Notes under the pieces: model-generated | Database searches by the model: none | Seen by the model: only the letters and a program-made list of their open reading frames with translations | What the model was told of the DNA's origin: nothing | Shown: in pieces, positions 1 to 7,099 of the stretch | Layout: every line of letters begins with the position of its first letter | Numbering within the stretch: position 1 is the stretch's first letter | Translations under genes and position numbers: made by a program | DNA from: Methanobacteriota archaeon | GTDB lineage: Archaea; Thermoplasmatota; Poseidoniia; Poseidoniales; Poseidoniaceae | Direction of reading: 5' to 3' | DNA length: 20,890 nt | Assembly (NCBI GenBank): GCA_018623995.1 | Contig: JAAZUV010000008.1 | Location: 1 to 20,890 of the forward strand

Positions 1-1
1 A

Positions 2-2305
2 GACCAACTTCTTCGAAAAGAAGCCCTTGATTACCATGAGGAAGCACCTCAAGGAAAAATCAAGGTTGTACCCACGAAACCACATTCTACAGCACACGAA
101 CTCTCTCTCGCATACTCGCCAGGAGTTGCATACCCCTGTCTTGAAATTGCTGAGCGTCCAGAAGATGCGTACCGATACACATCAAAAGGAAATCTGGTCG
201 CTGTTATTTCCAACGGTACAGCAGTTCTAGGTCTTGGTAACATTGGAGCATTAGCGAGCAAACCAGTCATGGAAGGAAAGGGATTGTTGCTGAAAACGTT
301 TGCAGACATCGATGTATTTGATATTGAAATCGATGTGACCGACCCTGAGGAGTTCATTCAGACGGTGGTCAACATTTCCAAGACGTTTGGAGGCATCAAT
401 CTTGAAGACATTAAAGCTCCAGAATGCTTCGAAATTGAGCGCAGAATTGCAGAAGCAACGGATATTCCTGTCATGCACGACGATCAGCATGGTACTGCCA
501 TTATTTCGGGTGCAGCATTGTTGAATGCTGTTGAACTTCAAGAAAAGAAACTGGATGAGATTTCGGTTGTTGTCGTAGGTGCAGGTGCATCTGCGTTTGC
601 GTGTGCAGAACACTACGTCGCCCTTGGCGTTCAGCGATCGAACATCAAGATGGTCGACTCGCAAGGCATCATCACAAAGGGACGTCTTGACCGAGGCGAA
701 CTGAATCAATACAAGGCAAAGTTTGCAGCTGACTGCGATGATGGACAACTTCTCGATGCGATGAATGGAGCAGACGTGCTCCTTGGTTTGTCCAAAGGCG
801 GACTCGTCACGCAAGAGATGGTTGCAGCAATGGCGGACAAACCAATCGTGTTTGCTCTTGCAAACCCAACACCAGAAATCATGCCCGAAGAGATTCTTGA
901 GGTGAGGAACGATGCCATCATTGCAACAGGACGCTCCGATTATCCGAATCAAGTCAACAACGTTCTCGGATTCCCTTACATCTTCCGTGGAGCGCTCGAT
1001 GTTCGAGCCCGCGATATTACACAGAATATGAAAATGGCAGCAACACGTTCCCTTGCAGAACTTGCCAAAGAACCCGTTCCAGATTACATCTCTGCAGCAT
1101 ACGATGGGGCCACCATGGAATACGGGCCTGAGTATATCATCCCGAAACCATTTGATCGCCGAGTTCTCATTTGGGAGGCGTCTGCCGTCGCTCAGGCTGC
1201 TGTCGAAGAAGGAATTGCATCTGTGACGCCCGAGGAATTCTCACTCCAATCGTACCGAGAGGATCTTGAGGCCCGCTTGGGTATGACCTATTCGATTATG
1301 CGTAGCATCATCAATCAAGTTCGTCGTCGAAATAAGCGTATTGTGTTCCCAGAAGGTGACAATGAGAAGGTTATTCGCGCAGCGGCTCAATTGGCTGAAC
1401 AGAAAATCTGCAAACCAATCTTACTCGGTCCAATCGACCGAATTGCTCGAATGATGGAGGAGATGCATTTCAACTTCGATTACGAATGCTATGACCCTCG
1501 TTTCGATGAACGCCGCAAAGGTGCTTACACGGATGCATTGTTTGAGCGACGAAAGCGAAAAGGCGTGACAAAGGTCGATGCTGCACGATTGCTCAAGAGT
1601 CGACCTTACTTCGCAAGTCAAATGGTCGAAGCAGGAGATGCAGACGGATTCGTTGGCGGCGTGAGTCGAAATTACAGCGATGTTCTTCGCCCAGTGTTGG
1701 AAACCATCGGTGCCTCGGATGATGCCCACTGTCTCATTGGTTGTTACATGGTCACCATCAAAGGTAAGATTCTGTTCCTTGCTGATGCAACCGTGAATGT
1801 ATACCCGGACAGCAGAACACTCGCAGAAATTGCTGTTCAAACGGCCAAGGTTGCTCGTCGATTTGGTGTCGATCCGAAGGTTGCCATGCTTTCGTTTTCG
1901 AATTTTGGTAGCACCCGTGCGCAACGGAGTGATCGAATTGAAGAAGCGGTTGAAATGGCTCGCATTCTTGATCCAACATTGGTCATCGATGGGCCGATGC
2001 AAGCGGATACTGCGCTCGATTCAAACGTTCAGAAGGAATATCCATTCATGGAATTCACAGGTCCTGCAAACGTTCTGGTCCTACCAAACCTAGCATCAGC
2101 GAACATCGTGTACAAGATGCTTGAACAACTTGCAGATGCAGAAATGACGGGGCCAATTCTCGAGGGAATGAAGCATCCTGTTCAATTGGTGGCCCGACAA
2201 GATGGTGTACGTCACATCGTCAACATGGCAGCGATTTGCGTCGCAGATTCGATGCGAAAAGACTCCTACTGGGAAACGTTGGCGAACAACCCATCCGATT
2301 CTTGA
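2..2305 (+). CDS. maeB: NADP-dependent malic enzyme fused to a phosphotransacetylase-like domain (5' end just outside window)
   Basis: Oxidative decarboxylation of malate to pyruvate, linking the TCA cycle to pyruvate/acetyl-CoA. The reading frame is open from base 2. Its first visible residues (DQLLRKEALDYHE) match the start of E. coli-type MaeB, so probably only the initiator and at most a few residues are missing. In visible numbering, the catalytic Tyr is Y38 in AYSPGVA, the Lys is K93 in MEGKG, metal ligands are E135/D136 and D161 in HDDQHGTA, and the dinucleotide loop is GAGASAFA at 193-200. From about residue 440 (RIVFPEGDNEKV) to the end lies a PTA-like domain, which in characterised MaeB proteins is regulatory (acetyl-CoA sensing) rather than catalytic. 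The visible 767 residues fit the family length of about 760. The last 40 bases overlap the convergent FGE-like gene. This fusion is a bacterial architecture, so transfer into the archaeal lineage is likely. Whether NADP or NAD is preferred cannot be settled by eye. Confidence 0.95.
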   Translation, partial: DQLLRKEALDYHEEAPQGKIKVVPTKPHSTAHELSLAYSPGVAYPCLEIAERPEDAYRYTSKGNLVAVISNGTAVLGLGNIGALASKPVMEGKGLLLKTFADIDVFDIEIDVTDPEEFIQTVVNISKTFGGINLEDIKAPECFEIERRIAEATDIPVMHDDQHGTAIISGAALLNAVELQEKKLDEISVVVVGAGASAFACAEHYVALGVQRSNIKMVDSQGIITKGRLDRGELNQYKAKFAADCDDGQLLDAMNGADVLLGLSKGGLVTQEMVAAMADKPIVFALANPTPEIMPEEILEVRNDAIIATGRSDYPNQVNNVLGFPYIFRGALDVRARDITQNMKMAATRSLAELAKEPVPDYISAAYDGATMEYGPEYIIPKPFDRRVLIWEASAVAQAAVEEGIASVTPEEFSLQSYREDLEARLGMTYSIMRSIINQVRRRNKRIVFPEGDNEKVIRAAAQLAEQKICKPILLGPIDRIARMMEEMHFNFDYECYDPRFDERRKGAYTDALFERRKRKGVTKVDAARLLKSRPYFASQMVEAGDADGFVGGVSRNYSDVLRPVLETIGASDDAHCLIGCYMVTIKGKILFLADATVNVYPDSRTLAEIAVQTAKVARRFGVDPKVAMLSFSNFGSTRAQRSDRIEEAVEMARILDPTLVIDGPMQADTALDSNVQKEYPFMEFTGPANVLVLPNLASANIVYKMLEQLADAEMTGPILEGMKHPVQLVARQDGVRHIVNMAAICVADSMRKDSYWETLANNPSDS

Positions 2306-3129
2306 ACGCCGTCTTCGTATGGTATTGAAGGTCGACGTGGACGCCAAATGGCGCCAGTAACAAATCCAGCAACAAGTCCGCCAAACAACAGATTGGCCCA
2401 GCCGTCAAGAGCGTACGATCCGAAACCACGCAGAACTGGAATGAGGAACGAAGGGATGATTCCCAGCAACGTTGTCCAGATGATTTCAGTACGAAGGTTG
2501 CCGAGTACATCAGCACTCATAGGAACACGACGCGCAGGCTCGACTCGAGGCGGAGAGAGGACGAATCGTACCACGGTGTTTGGAAGTGGGCGGTCCACTG
2601 GAATGTTCGATGTTGCATGCGTTCCTTTTTTTCGAGGATGCATCTCCACTGCAAGTCGGTGATGCTGGAGCGGGCCATCGGTTTCAACGGGACGTGGTCG
2701 TCCGTCCATCATGCCTCCACGATGGCTCGTTGCAGCGGCGTCGCTGAGAATTTCGACAACACCAGGTTCAAGTTCAATGTTGGAAAAGGCATGATTCCAC
2801 TCAGGAAACGATGGCATTCGAGCTTCCAATGATTGTTCCCTTTCGATCGAATCGAGGGTTGACTGAACCATTGCTTGCAGAGATTCAATTTCGTTGATCG
2901 TAAGGCCAGTCATCGGTTCGTCAGCACCCTCTGGGGTCTCCGCCTCCCCCAGTAGCAATGCAACTTGACCCCGTGTCAATGGACTTTGAAGGATGTAGAA
3001 CGAGGGTAATCGGACCTCATATCGAGGCCGTTGACTTGCGTATATCCAGCCTCCGCGGTCGCTACCAAGCCATGAACTACCTGAGGCGATGGGGATGAAT
3101 TCCAAACCGTTGAGATTGATGTTTTCCAC
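2266..3129 (-). CDS. Degenerate formylglycine-generating-enzyme-like protein with C-terminal membrane helices
   Basis: 287 residues from a GTG start. The N-terminus (GLEFIPIASGSSWLGSD, about 8-24) has the FGE/SUMF1-family opening. 'FYILQSPLTRGQVALLL' (about 44-60) resembles the family's FxIxxxEVTxxQYxxFL block, and 'ARMPSFPEWNHA' resembles RLPTEAEWEYA. 'VVRFVLSP' near 190 may be the remnant of the closing GFR motif. The domain is therefore short and degenerate, and the whole protein contains no cysteine, so it cannot be a classical Cys-dependent formylglycine-generating enzyme. After about residue 213 two hydrophobic stretches (IIWTTLLGIIPSFLIPV; LLFGGLVAGFVTGAIW) suggest a membrane hairpin with a short polar tail. 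It is the last gene of a tight minus-strand cluster, 4 bases after the GST stop codon, which supports the GTG start. Seen: motifs and the absence of Cys. Inferred: a binding or scaffold role. Function unknown. Confidence 0.7.
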   Translation of the reverse strand: MENINLNGLEFIPIASGSSWLGSDRGGWIYASQRPRYEVRLPSFYILQSPLTRGQVALLLGEAETPEGADEPMTGLTINEIESLQAMVQSTLDSIEREQSLEARMPSFPEWNHAFSNIELEPGVVEILSDAAATSHRGGMMDGRPRPVETDGPLQHHRLAVEMHPRKKGTHATSNIPVDRPLPNTVVRFVLSPPRVEPARRVPMSADVLGNLRTEIIWTTLLGIIPSFLIPVLRGFGSYALDGWANLLFGGLVAGFVTGAIWRPRRPSIPYEDGVQESDGLFANVSQ

Positions 3130-3133
3130 AAAA

Positions 3134-3823
3134 TCACTTCAGCTGCTGTTCCATCAATCTGTACCACTTCATGCCCATCTCATGTTCTTCGAGGAGTTTG
3201 AACTGCTTGAATGGAGAAATCGATCGCATGTAACCGAAGGCAGCAAAATCGACGAGGTTAGGTTCTTCTCCACCAAAGTAGGATTGACCATCGAAGGAAG
3301 CGGTGTACTCAGTCAGCAAATCGTGCCAGAGTTTCTTTGGCGTCCGGCCATCTTTCTTGACCCGCTTTCGAGCAATGATTCCCCACATGATGGGGAAACC
3401 TGCCCATGCGTAGAGCCTTCTGGAAATGAATCCAAACTTTTCCAATTTTGATACACGTCGAGTTGTGCTCAGAGCAGCCCCAAGCGAACCGTAGAGGATT
3501 GGTATCGTGGCTCGTTTCCAGGCTTCATCAACATGGGCGAGCATTGTATCGTATCGTTCGCTACCCTGTTCGCTTGACAGTGTCGATTTGTTGTATTTCT
3601 CATCGATGTGCTTCATGATCGGGGTCGAATCAACGACAACTTCTCCGTCATTGTCGGTGAAGACAGGAACCTTATTCCATCCATTCGTGAACGAGAGCTC
3701 CTTCTTGGTACGCATTGCGTTCACTTGGATTTCTTCCACATCGAGTCCAAGATGCTCGATGAGTCCACGTACCTTCCACGAGAAGGGACACGTTTGCAAC
3801 ACGTGCAACGTTGCTTGGCTCAT
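3134..3823 (-). CDS. Glutathione S-transferase-like protein, PTGES2-like (CPFS active-site motif)
   Basis: 229 residues. The thioredoxin-fold N-terminal domain has CPFS at 12-15 (TCPFSWKVRG), the cis-proline block KVPVF at 51-55 and the DST segment at 65-67 that holds the gamma-glutamyl moiety in GSTs. The helical C-terminal domain carries 'SYFGGEEPNLVDFAAFGYMRS'-type sequence (split here as YFGGEEPNL and DFAAFGYMRS) and a terminal WYRLMEQ, which resemble mitochondrial prostaglandin E synthase 2 (FMGGQKPNLADLAVYG, WYLRVE). A central hydrophobic stretch (WAGFPIMWGII) may contact membrane. The frame opens at a TTG (3853), but ATG 3823 is preferred because AGGTGGAG lies 6 bases before it. Sits between a small unknown gene (26-base gap) and the FGE-like gene. 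Likely a thiol-dependent redox or isomerase enzyme; the thiol cofactor is unknown, since these archaea are not known to make glutathione. Confidence 0.8.
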   Translation of the reverse strand: MSQATLHVLQTCPFSWKVRGLIEHLGLDVEEIQVNAMRTKKELSFTNGWNKVPVFTDNDGEVVVDSTPIMKHIDEKYNKSTLSSEQGSERYDTMLAHVDEAWKRATIPILYGSLGAALSTTRRVSKLEKFGFISRRLYAWAGFPIMWGIIARKRVKKDGRTPKKLWHDLLTEYTASFDGQSYFGGEEPNLVDFAAFGYMRSISPFKQFKLLEEHEMGMKWYRLMEQQLK

Positions 3824-3849
3824 GGTCGACTCCACCTGAGCGTCCTTCT

Positions 3850-4185
3850 TCAATCCTCGTTAACGTCTTGGTCAGGTCGCCAGCCAGGTTTCCAAAACTC
3901 TTCATTGTCCAACCATTCCATCCATTCATCGTCTGCGCAGGCAAGTAAGCGATAGGCCCGACTCTCAAGGCCTTCTCTGTTGTACTCGGGTAGCGTACCT
4001 TCAGCGTAGGCTTGATGCCAATTGACTTGCATTTGACGAATTTCTCTGCGAGCACCTTCTGGATTGTCAAAATTCATCTCGCATACATCCCGAAGTTCAG
4101 AGAGCCACTGCCGCGTGTCTTTGCGAAGAGGATCGTCGATTCGATGTCTGATTGATGATTTCTTACCGAACGGCCACCAACCCAT
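3850..4185 (-). CDS. Small acidic/Trp-rich protein of unknown function
   Basis: 111 residues, not recognised. Starts MGWWPFGKKSS and is predicted mostly helical, with many charged residues and eight tryptophans (for example WMEWLDNEEFWKPGW near the C-terminus). No signal peptide, membrane segment or metal motif is visible. A longer frame reaches 4302, but it would cross the divergent RlmH start, so ATG 4185 is chosen; no clear Shine-Dalgarno sequence precedes it, which fits a leaderless transcript from the inverted-repeat promoter at 4208-4234. It is first of a three-gene run with the GST-like and FGE-like proteins. Its stop codon overlaps an unused TTG of the GST frame. Confidence 0.65.
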   Translation of the reverse strand: MGWWPFGKKSSIRHRIDDPLRKDTRQWLSELRDVCEMNFDNPEGARREIRQMQVNWHQAYAEGTLPEYNREGLESRAYRLLACADDEWMEWLDNEEFWKPGWRPDQDVNED

Positions 4186-4207
4186 GAGGTCTGTTTTTGC
4201 ACCTACG

Positions 4208-4234
4208 TTTTCATCTTTCGCATGAAGATGAAAA
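4208..4234. promoter_or_regulatory. Perfect 10-base inverted repeat centred between divergent genes
   Basis: TTTTCATCTT at 4208-4217 and its exact reverse complement AAGATGAAAA at 4225-4234, separated by seven bases. The centre (4221) is exactly 36 bases from both ATG codons (4185 on minus, 4257 on plus). Each arm falls about 23-32 bases upstream of a start codon, where an archaeal TATA element would lie for a leaderless message, so the repeat could be a pair of mirrored TATA-like boxes, an operator, or both. Confidence 0.5.
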
Positions 4235-4256
4235 ACAAGAAGGCATTCGACCAACC

Positions 4257-4679
4257 ATGGGACGAATTCACCTCCATCTCCACGGTAAGTTGAAGGATCC
4301 ATCTCTCAAAGGTCTCGCAGAATCTTACCAAGCACGGTTGCAGAACGCTGGAATCAGCGTGCATGTCCACAACGATGCATTGCCAAAGTACCTTTCAAAA
4401 CTTGAATCCATGAATGGGCAATTGCTCCTTCTTGATGAACGGGGCGAAACCTTCACCTCGGTTGATTTTTCCAAGAAGGTTCAGACTTGGACGCTTCAGG
4501 CATCCGACACACACGTTGCGATCGGCCCTGCAGAAGGCTGGAGCAATCTTGGACAACATTTGCCTCGAATCTCACTGTCTGAAATGACCTTCCCACATGA
4601 GTTTGCTGCAGTGTTGTTCCTTGAGCAATTGTACAGGGCGTTCCAAATAATCAAAGGAACATCGTATCACAAGGCTTGA
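4257..4679 (+). CDS. rlmH: RlmH-type SPOUT methyltransferase (23S rRNA pseudouridine-1915 N3 family)
   Basis: 140 residues. Bacterial RlmH methylates N3 of pseudouridine 1915 in helix 69 of 23S rRNA using SAM. The C-terminal trefoil-knot region matches the family: LLLLDERGETFTS (56-68), a SAM-binding GPAEG at 90-94 in place of the common GGPEG, then LSEMTFPHEFAAVLFLEQLYRA and a terminal SYHK, which in RlmH is the conserved YHR/YHK tail that contributes to catalysis. Length is slightly below the usual 150-160. The frame is open further upstream to 4197, but ATG 4257 begins the typical first strand (GRIHLHLHGKL). Divergent from the small unknown gene; the membrane/TPR-like gene follows after 36 bases and may be co-transcribed. 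The family is mainly bacterial, with sparse archaeal members. The exact rRNA target in an archaeal ribosome is inferred. Confidence 0.85.
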   Translation: MGRIHLHLHGKLKDPSLKGLAESYQARLQNAGISVHVHNDALPKYLSKLESMNGQLLLLDERGETFTSVDFSKKVQTWTLQASDTHVAIGPAEGWSNLGQHLPRISLSEMTFPHEFAAVLFLEQLYRAFQIIKGTSYHKA

Positions 4680-4715
4680 GCGAATCCTAATCAACAGAAA
4701 GATGGAGCAAGGGCC

Positions 4716-5492
4716 ATGGCGGCCCCATTCAGCGATGAGGCAAGTCTGCGATGGGCCCTCATTGCGTTCGAGTTTTTTATCGGACTGGCTCTTGTCTACA
4801 ATAGCAAGAATCAACCGTTTCCTCGACCCAGTGCTCGCTTTGGCTGGCTTGTTCTTATGCTTGCAACTCTGGTTTTGATCGGTCAAGCAGCACCAAAGCC
4901 GATGACCATTTTTGCACATTTCGTCATGTTGTCCGGACTTGGGGGCTTTGGTTTGGTTGCGGGCGTCTACCAACTTGCTCAAACCCAACGGGACGTTCTC
5001 GTAGCACCTTATTCAGGAATGATGTTCTGCGTTGGTGTTGTCGGCCTCATGGTTTCAACGTGGGATGATCTTTCAACAGTTGAACAATGGGCAGGATTCC
5101 TCACCATCGTTGTATTAGGTGGTGGTGAAACGTGGCTTATTTTCCGCGGTTTACTGATCGGCAAACTTCCTATGGCATGGTCTCAAGCAGGGATGGTTGC
5201 GTTGATGCAAGGTCGATTGACGGGACGAAATGGAGCCATCGAATGTTTCGAAAAAGGATGGGATGCGGATGAAGAGCACCTGAATCCTATGGCATACGTT
5301 GCTTTGCACCGAATTCACATGTTCCTCGGCCAAGACGACGAAGCTCAGAACTGGAAGACGTATCTCGACCGGGAGGGGGGTGAATCCGCCGTTGCTCGCG
5401 AATACATTCAAGCCATCCACGATGCATTGACTGACTTGGATTCACAAGCTGCGGAACGGCTTCCCGTACTCGAGGACGAAGAGTCCGAATAG
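4716..5492 (+). CDS. Multi-pass membrane protein with C-terminal TPR-like region, function unknown
   Basis: 258 residues. Roughly five hydrophobic segments are visible: about 11-29 (LIAFEFFIGLALVY), 43-58 (GWLVLMLATLVLIG), 64-88 (HFVMLSGLGGFGLVAGVY), 100-115 (MMFCVGVVGLMVS) and 126-147 (AGFLTIVVLGGG...). After residue 155 the chain is soluble, with two TPR-like helical hairpins (ALMQGRLTGRNGAIECFEKG; AYVALHRIHMFLGQDDEAQNW) and an acidic tail ending EDEESE. No catalytic motif was found. The ATG at 4716 is preceded by a GGAG about 8 bases upstream. Lies 36 bases after the RlmH-type gene. It could be a membrane-anchored adaptor, but no function is assigned. Confidence 0.7.
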   Translation: MAAPFSDEASLRWALIAFEFFIGLALVYNSKNQPFPRPSARFGWLVLMLATLVLIGQAAPKPMTIFAHFVMLSGLGGFGLVAGVYQLAQTQRDVLVAPYSGMMFCVGVVGLMVSTWDDLSTVEQWAGFLTIVVLGGGETWLIFRGLLIGKLPMAWSQAGMVALMQGRLTGRNGAIECFEKGWDADEEHLNPMAYVALHRIHMFLGQDDEAQNWKTYLDREGGESAVAREYIQAIHDALTDLDSQAAERLPVLEDEESE

Positions 5493-5515
5493 AGATTCAT
5501 TTTCCGGAATCTTTC
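5493..5515 (+). terminator. Possible hairpin terminator
   Basis: Immediately after the TAG of the membrane/TPR-like gene, AGATTC (5493-5498) and GAATCT (5507-5512) form a 6-base stem with an 8-base loop followed by a short T-rich run. Archaeal termination usually depends on T-runs rather than hairpins, so this is weak. Confidence 0.3.
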
Positions 5516-5537
5516 AAAATCTACGCAAAAACGAGAT

Positions 5538-5546
5538 AATTTAAAG
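5538..5546 (+). promoter_or_regulatory. TATA-like box for the small membrane protein gene
   Basis: AATTTAAAG centred near 5542 lies 22 bases before ATG 5564. That spacing places transcription start at or next to the initiation codon, consistent with a leaderless archaeal mRNA. Confidence 0.5.
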
Positions 5547-5563
5547 AACATAGACGTCGATTT

Positions 5564-5827
5564 ATGTATATGAACAAGCAAATTCCAGTCAAGGTATTCC
5601 TCTGGATGGTGATGAGTTGGTCTGCTGCAAACCTCTTTGCTCAGGCGATCTACATGGGGTTCAATGGTGTTCCTTTTGACGGCATTGCAATGATCGACTC
5701 CCTCGGTGATTGGTACTATTTACTCGTCATTGTCGAAGTTGCGGTCTGGATGTACGTAGCTCTTTATTTTGGTAAGCGCTTCTTGTCCAAGATGAACCCG
5801 CCGACGCAAATTCAAATCAACCATTGA
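5564..5827 (+). CDS. Small two-helix membrane protein, unknown
   Basis: 87 residues, not recognised. Two hydrophobic helices: about 10-31 (VFLWMVMSWSAANLFAQAIYM) and about 49-70 (WYYLLVIVEVAVWMYVALYF), joined by a short loop with acidic residues (DGIAMIDSLGD). A basic segment (GKRFLSK) follows helix 2, and the tail is polar. A second in-frame ATG is at 5570. A TTTAAA-like box at the right distance supports the first ATG and a leaderless transcript. Its own promoter and a 63-base gap to the DUF2203 gene suggest it is a single unit. Confidence 0.6.
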   Translation: MYMNKQIPVKVFLWMVMSWSAANLFAQAIYMGFNGVPFDGIAMIDSLGDWYYLLVIVEVAVWMYVALYFGKRFLSKMNPPTQIQINH

Positions 5828-5890
5828 AATTGATGTCACGCATTGGATACATGCGATGAGATTAAGTGGTGCCAATAAGAACATGCCCAC

Positions 5891-6373
5891 ATGTTCAATC
5901 TTGACAGAGAACCATTGTTTTCTGGACAACCCATGCTTTTGGAAGATTTGAACGAGGAAGATGTTCAGCGATTGGATCTCGAAAATCTGAGTGTTCTCAG
6001 CATCGAGCAGGTCCGTAAAACGCTTCCTGATGTTGAACGCCAGTTGTCAACACTGCAAGCGATTGTTGACGAGGCGCATGATATGACGGAAGAAATTGAA
6101 ATTCTCCTTGAATCCTTACCACCAGAACATCCTCACGTTGTTGAGATGTCAGAATTACTCGGCGGACTTGTCGCACACTGGCAACAAACCATTGCGAAAA
6201 TCGAACGTCATGGCGCTCGCGTAGCAGGACTCGATCCGGGTCGAATCGAGTGGTACGGCGTCGTGGACAATCATCTGATGCTCTATTCTTGGACATGTGG
6301 TGAATCCGATATTGAATGGTACTACGGTCTTGATGAAGGCTTCTCGTCCCGAAAACCACTCATAGAAGCATAA
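5891..6373 (+). CDS. DUF2203 family protein
   Basis: 160 residues. The N-terminal half is helical (VRKTLPDVERQLSTLQAIVDE and a following long helix up to about residue 105). The C-terminal block GLDPGRIEWYGVVDNHLMLYSW...GESDIEWYYGLDEGF, ending SSRKPL, matches the diagnostic DUF2203 ending (in bacteria W-x-x-GE-x-x-x-x-W-H-x-LD-x-GF-x-x-R-x-P). No catalytic function is established for the family. GATTAAG at about 5860-5866 is a plausible TATA-like element 28 bases before the ATG. The cobalamin adenosyltransferase begins 27 bases downstream, so the two are probably co-transcribed. Confidence 0.7.
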   Translation: MFNLDREPLFSGQPMLLEDLNEEDVQRLDLENLSVLSIEQVRKTLPDVERQLSTLQAIVDEAHDMTEEIEILLESLPPEHPHVVEMSELLGGLVAHWQQTIAKIERHGARVAGLDPGRIEWYGVVDNHLMLYSWTCGESDIEWYYGLDEGFSSRKPLIEA

Positions 6374-6400
6374 CTTCCCAACAGCATAGGGGAAGAGCAC

Positions 6401-7099
6401 ATGGTTCGAATCGACCGAGTTCACACTGGTGGCGGAGATAAAGGTGAATCCTCCCTTGTCGACGGTAGTCGACGTCTCAAATCGGATGTGCGATTTTCTG
6501 TCGTTGGAGACTGTGATGAATTGAATTCAATCATCGGTCTTGTACGCATGGAATGTTCACGACTACCATTGCATCATCAAGATGGTGGAGACAGGAAAAA
6601 TGCTGGACGCGTCCACTTCATCTGCGATACTGCTCTGTCACGCATTCAACACGAATTGTTTGATCTTGGTGCAGAGTTGGCATGCCCACCAGAAAACCTT
6701 CCCGATTACATGGTCCTCATCAACGAAAACCAAGCCGACACTTTGGTTTCCGACATGGATGCATGGCTTACGCAAACTGAGCCACTTACGTCGTTTATTC
6801 TCCCTGCTGGTGGCCCGCCTCAAGCTGTGCTTCACCATGCTCGAACGGTCGCTCGTCGTCTCGAGAGAGGCATTGTCAAATTACGTGAACATGAGGGGGA
6901 GCAATCGGTCCGTCCGCTGGTTCTCACTTACGTCAATCGTCTCTCCGACTGGCTTTTTGTCTTGAGCCGATGGATTACTGCCGTTCTTGGAGAAGAAGAA
7001 ATGCTCTGGCAACCTCTTGGAAAGCGAGGAAAAGAAGATGGGATTGCAAACTCGATTTTGAGGCAAGCAGAACATGATGCTGATTTTGACAACATCTAA
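6401..7099 (+). CDS. pduO: ATP:cob(I)alamin adenosyltransferase, PduO/MMAB type
   Basis: Transfers the 5'-deoxyadenosyl group of ATP to cob(I)alamin, giving adenosylcobalamin for B12-dependent enzymes such as methylmalonyl-CoA mutase or ribonucleotide reductase. Family signatures are clear: the ATP loop TGGGDKGESSL (9-19), GDCDELNS (36-43), the block SFILPAGGPPQAVLHHARTV with the following ARRLERG, and YVNRLSDWLFVLSRW. At 232 residues it is longer than the usual ~190 because of an insertion around 55-75 (HHQDGGDRKNAGRVHF) and a C-terminal extension. A Shine-Dalgarno-like GGGGAAGAG precedes the ATG by 4 bases, typical of an internal operon gene after the DUF2203 gene. The end overlaps the Nudix stop by 4 bases, tail to tail. 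Known from the family: a cytosolic trimer. Confidence 0.93.
   Translation: MVRIDRVHTGGGDKGESSLVDGSRRLKSDVRFSVVGDCDELNSIIGLVRMECSRLPLHHQDGGDRKNAGRVHFICDTALSRIQHELFDLGAELACPPENLPDYMVLINENQADTLVSDMDAWLTQTEPLTSFILPAGGPPQAVLHHARTVARRLERGIVKLREHEGEQSVRPLVLTYVNRLSDWLFVLSRWITAVLGEEEMLWQPLGKRGKEDGIANSILRQAEHDADFDNI

Noticed and set aside
251..952. Long minus-strand open frame opposite the malic enzyme gene (233 codons)
   Set aside because: Cysteine- and histidine-rich composition and no family resemblance; it is the antisense shadow of a strongly conserved gene.
1421..2002. Minus-strand open frame of 193 codons opposite the phosphotransacetylase-like domain
   Set aside because: Antisense to conserved coding sequence, with composition unlike the neighbouring proteins.
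3824..3853. TTG start at 3853 for the GST-like gene with TTGA stop/start overlap
   Set aside because: ATG 3823 has a good Shine-Dalgarno-like sequence at proper spacing and begins at the expected first strand of the thioredoxin fold.
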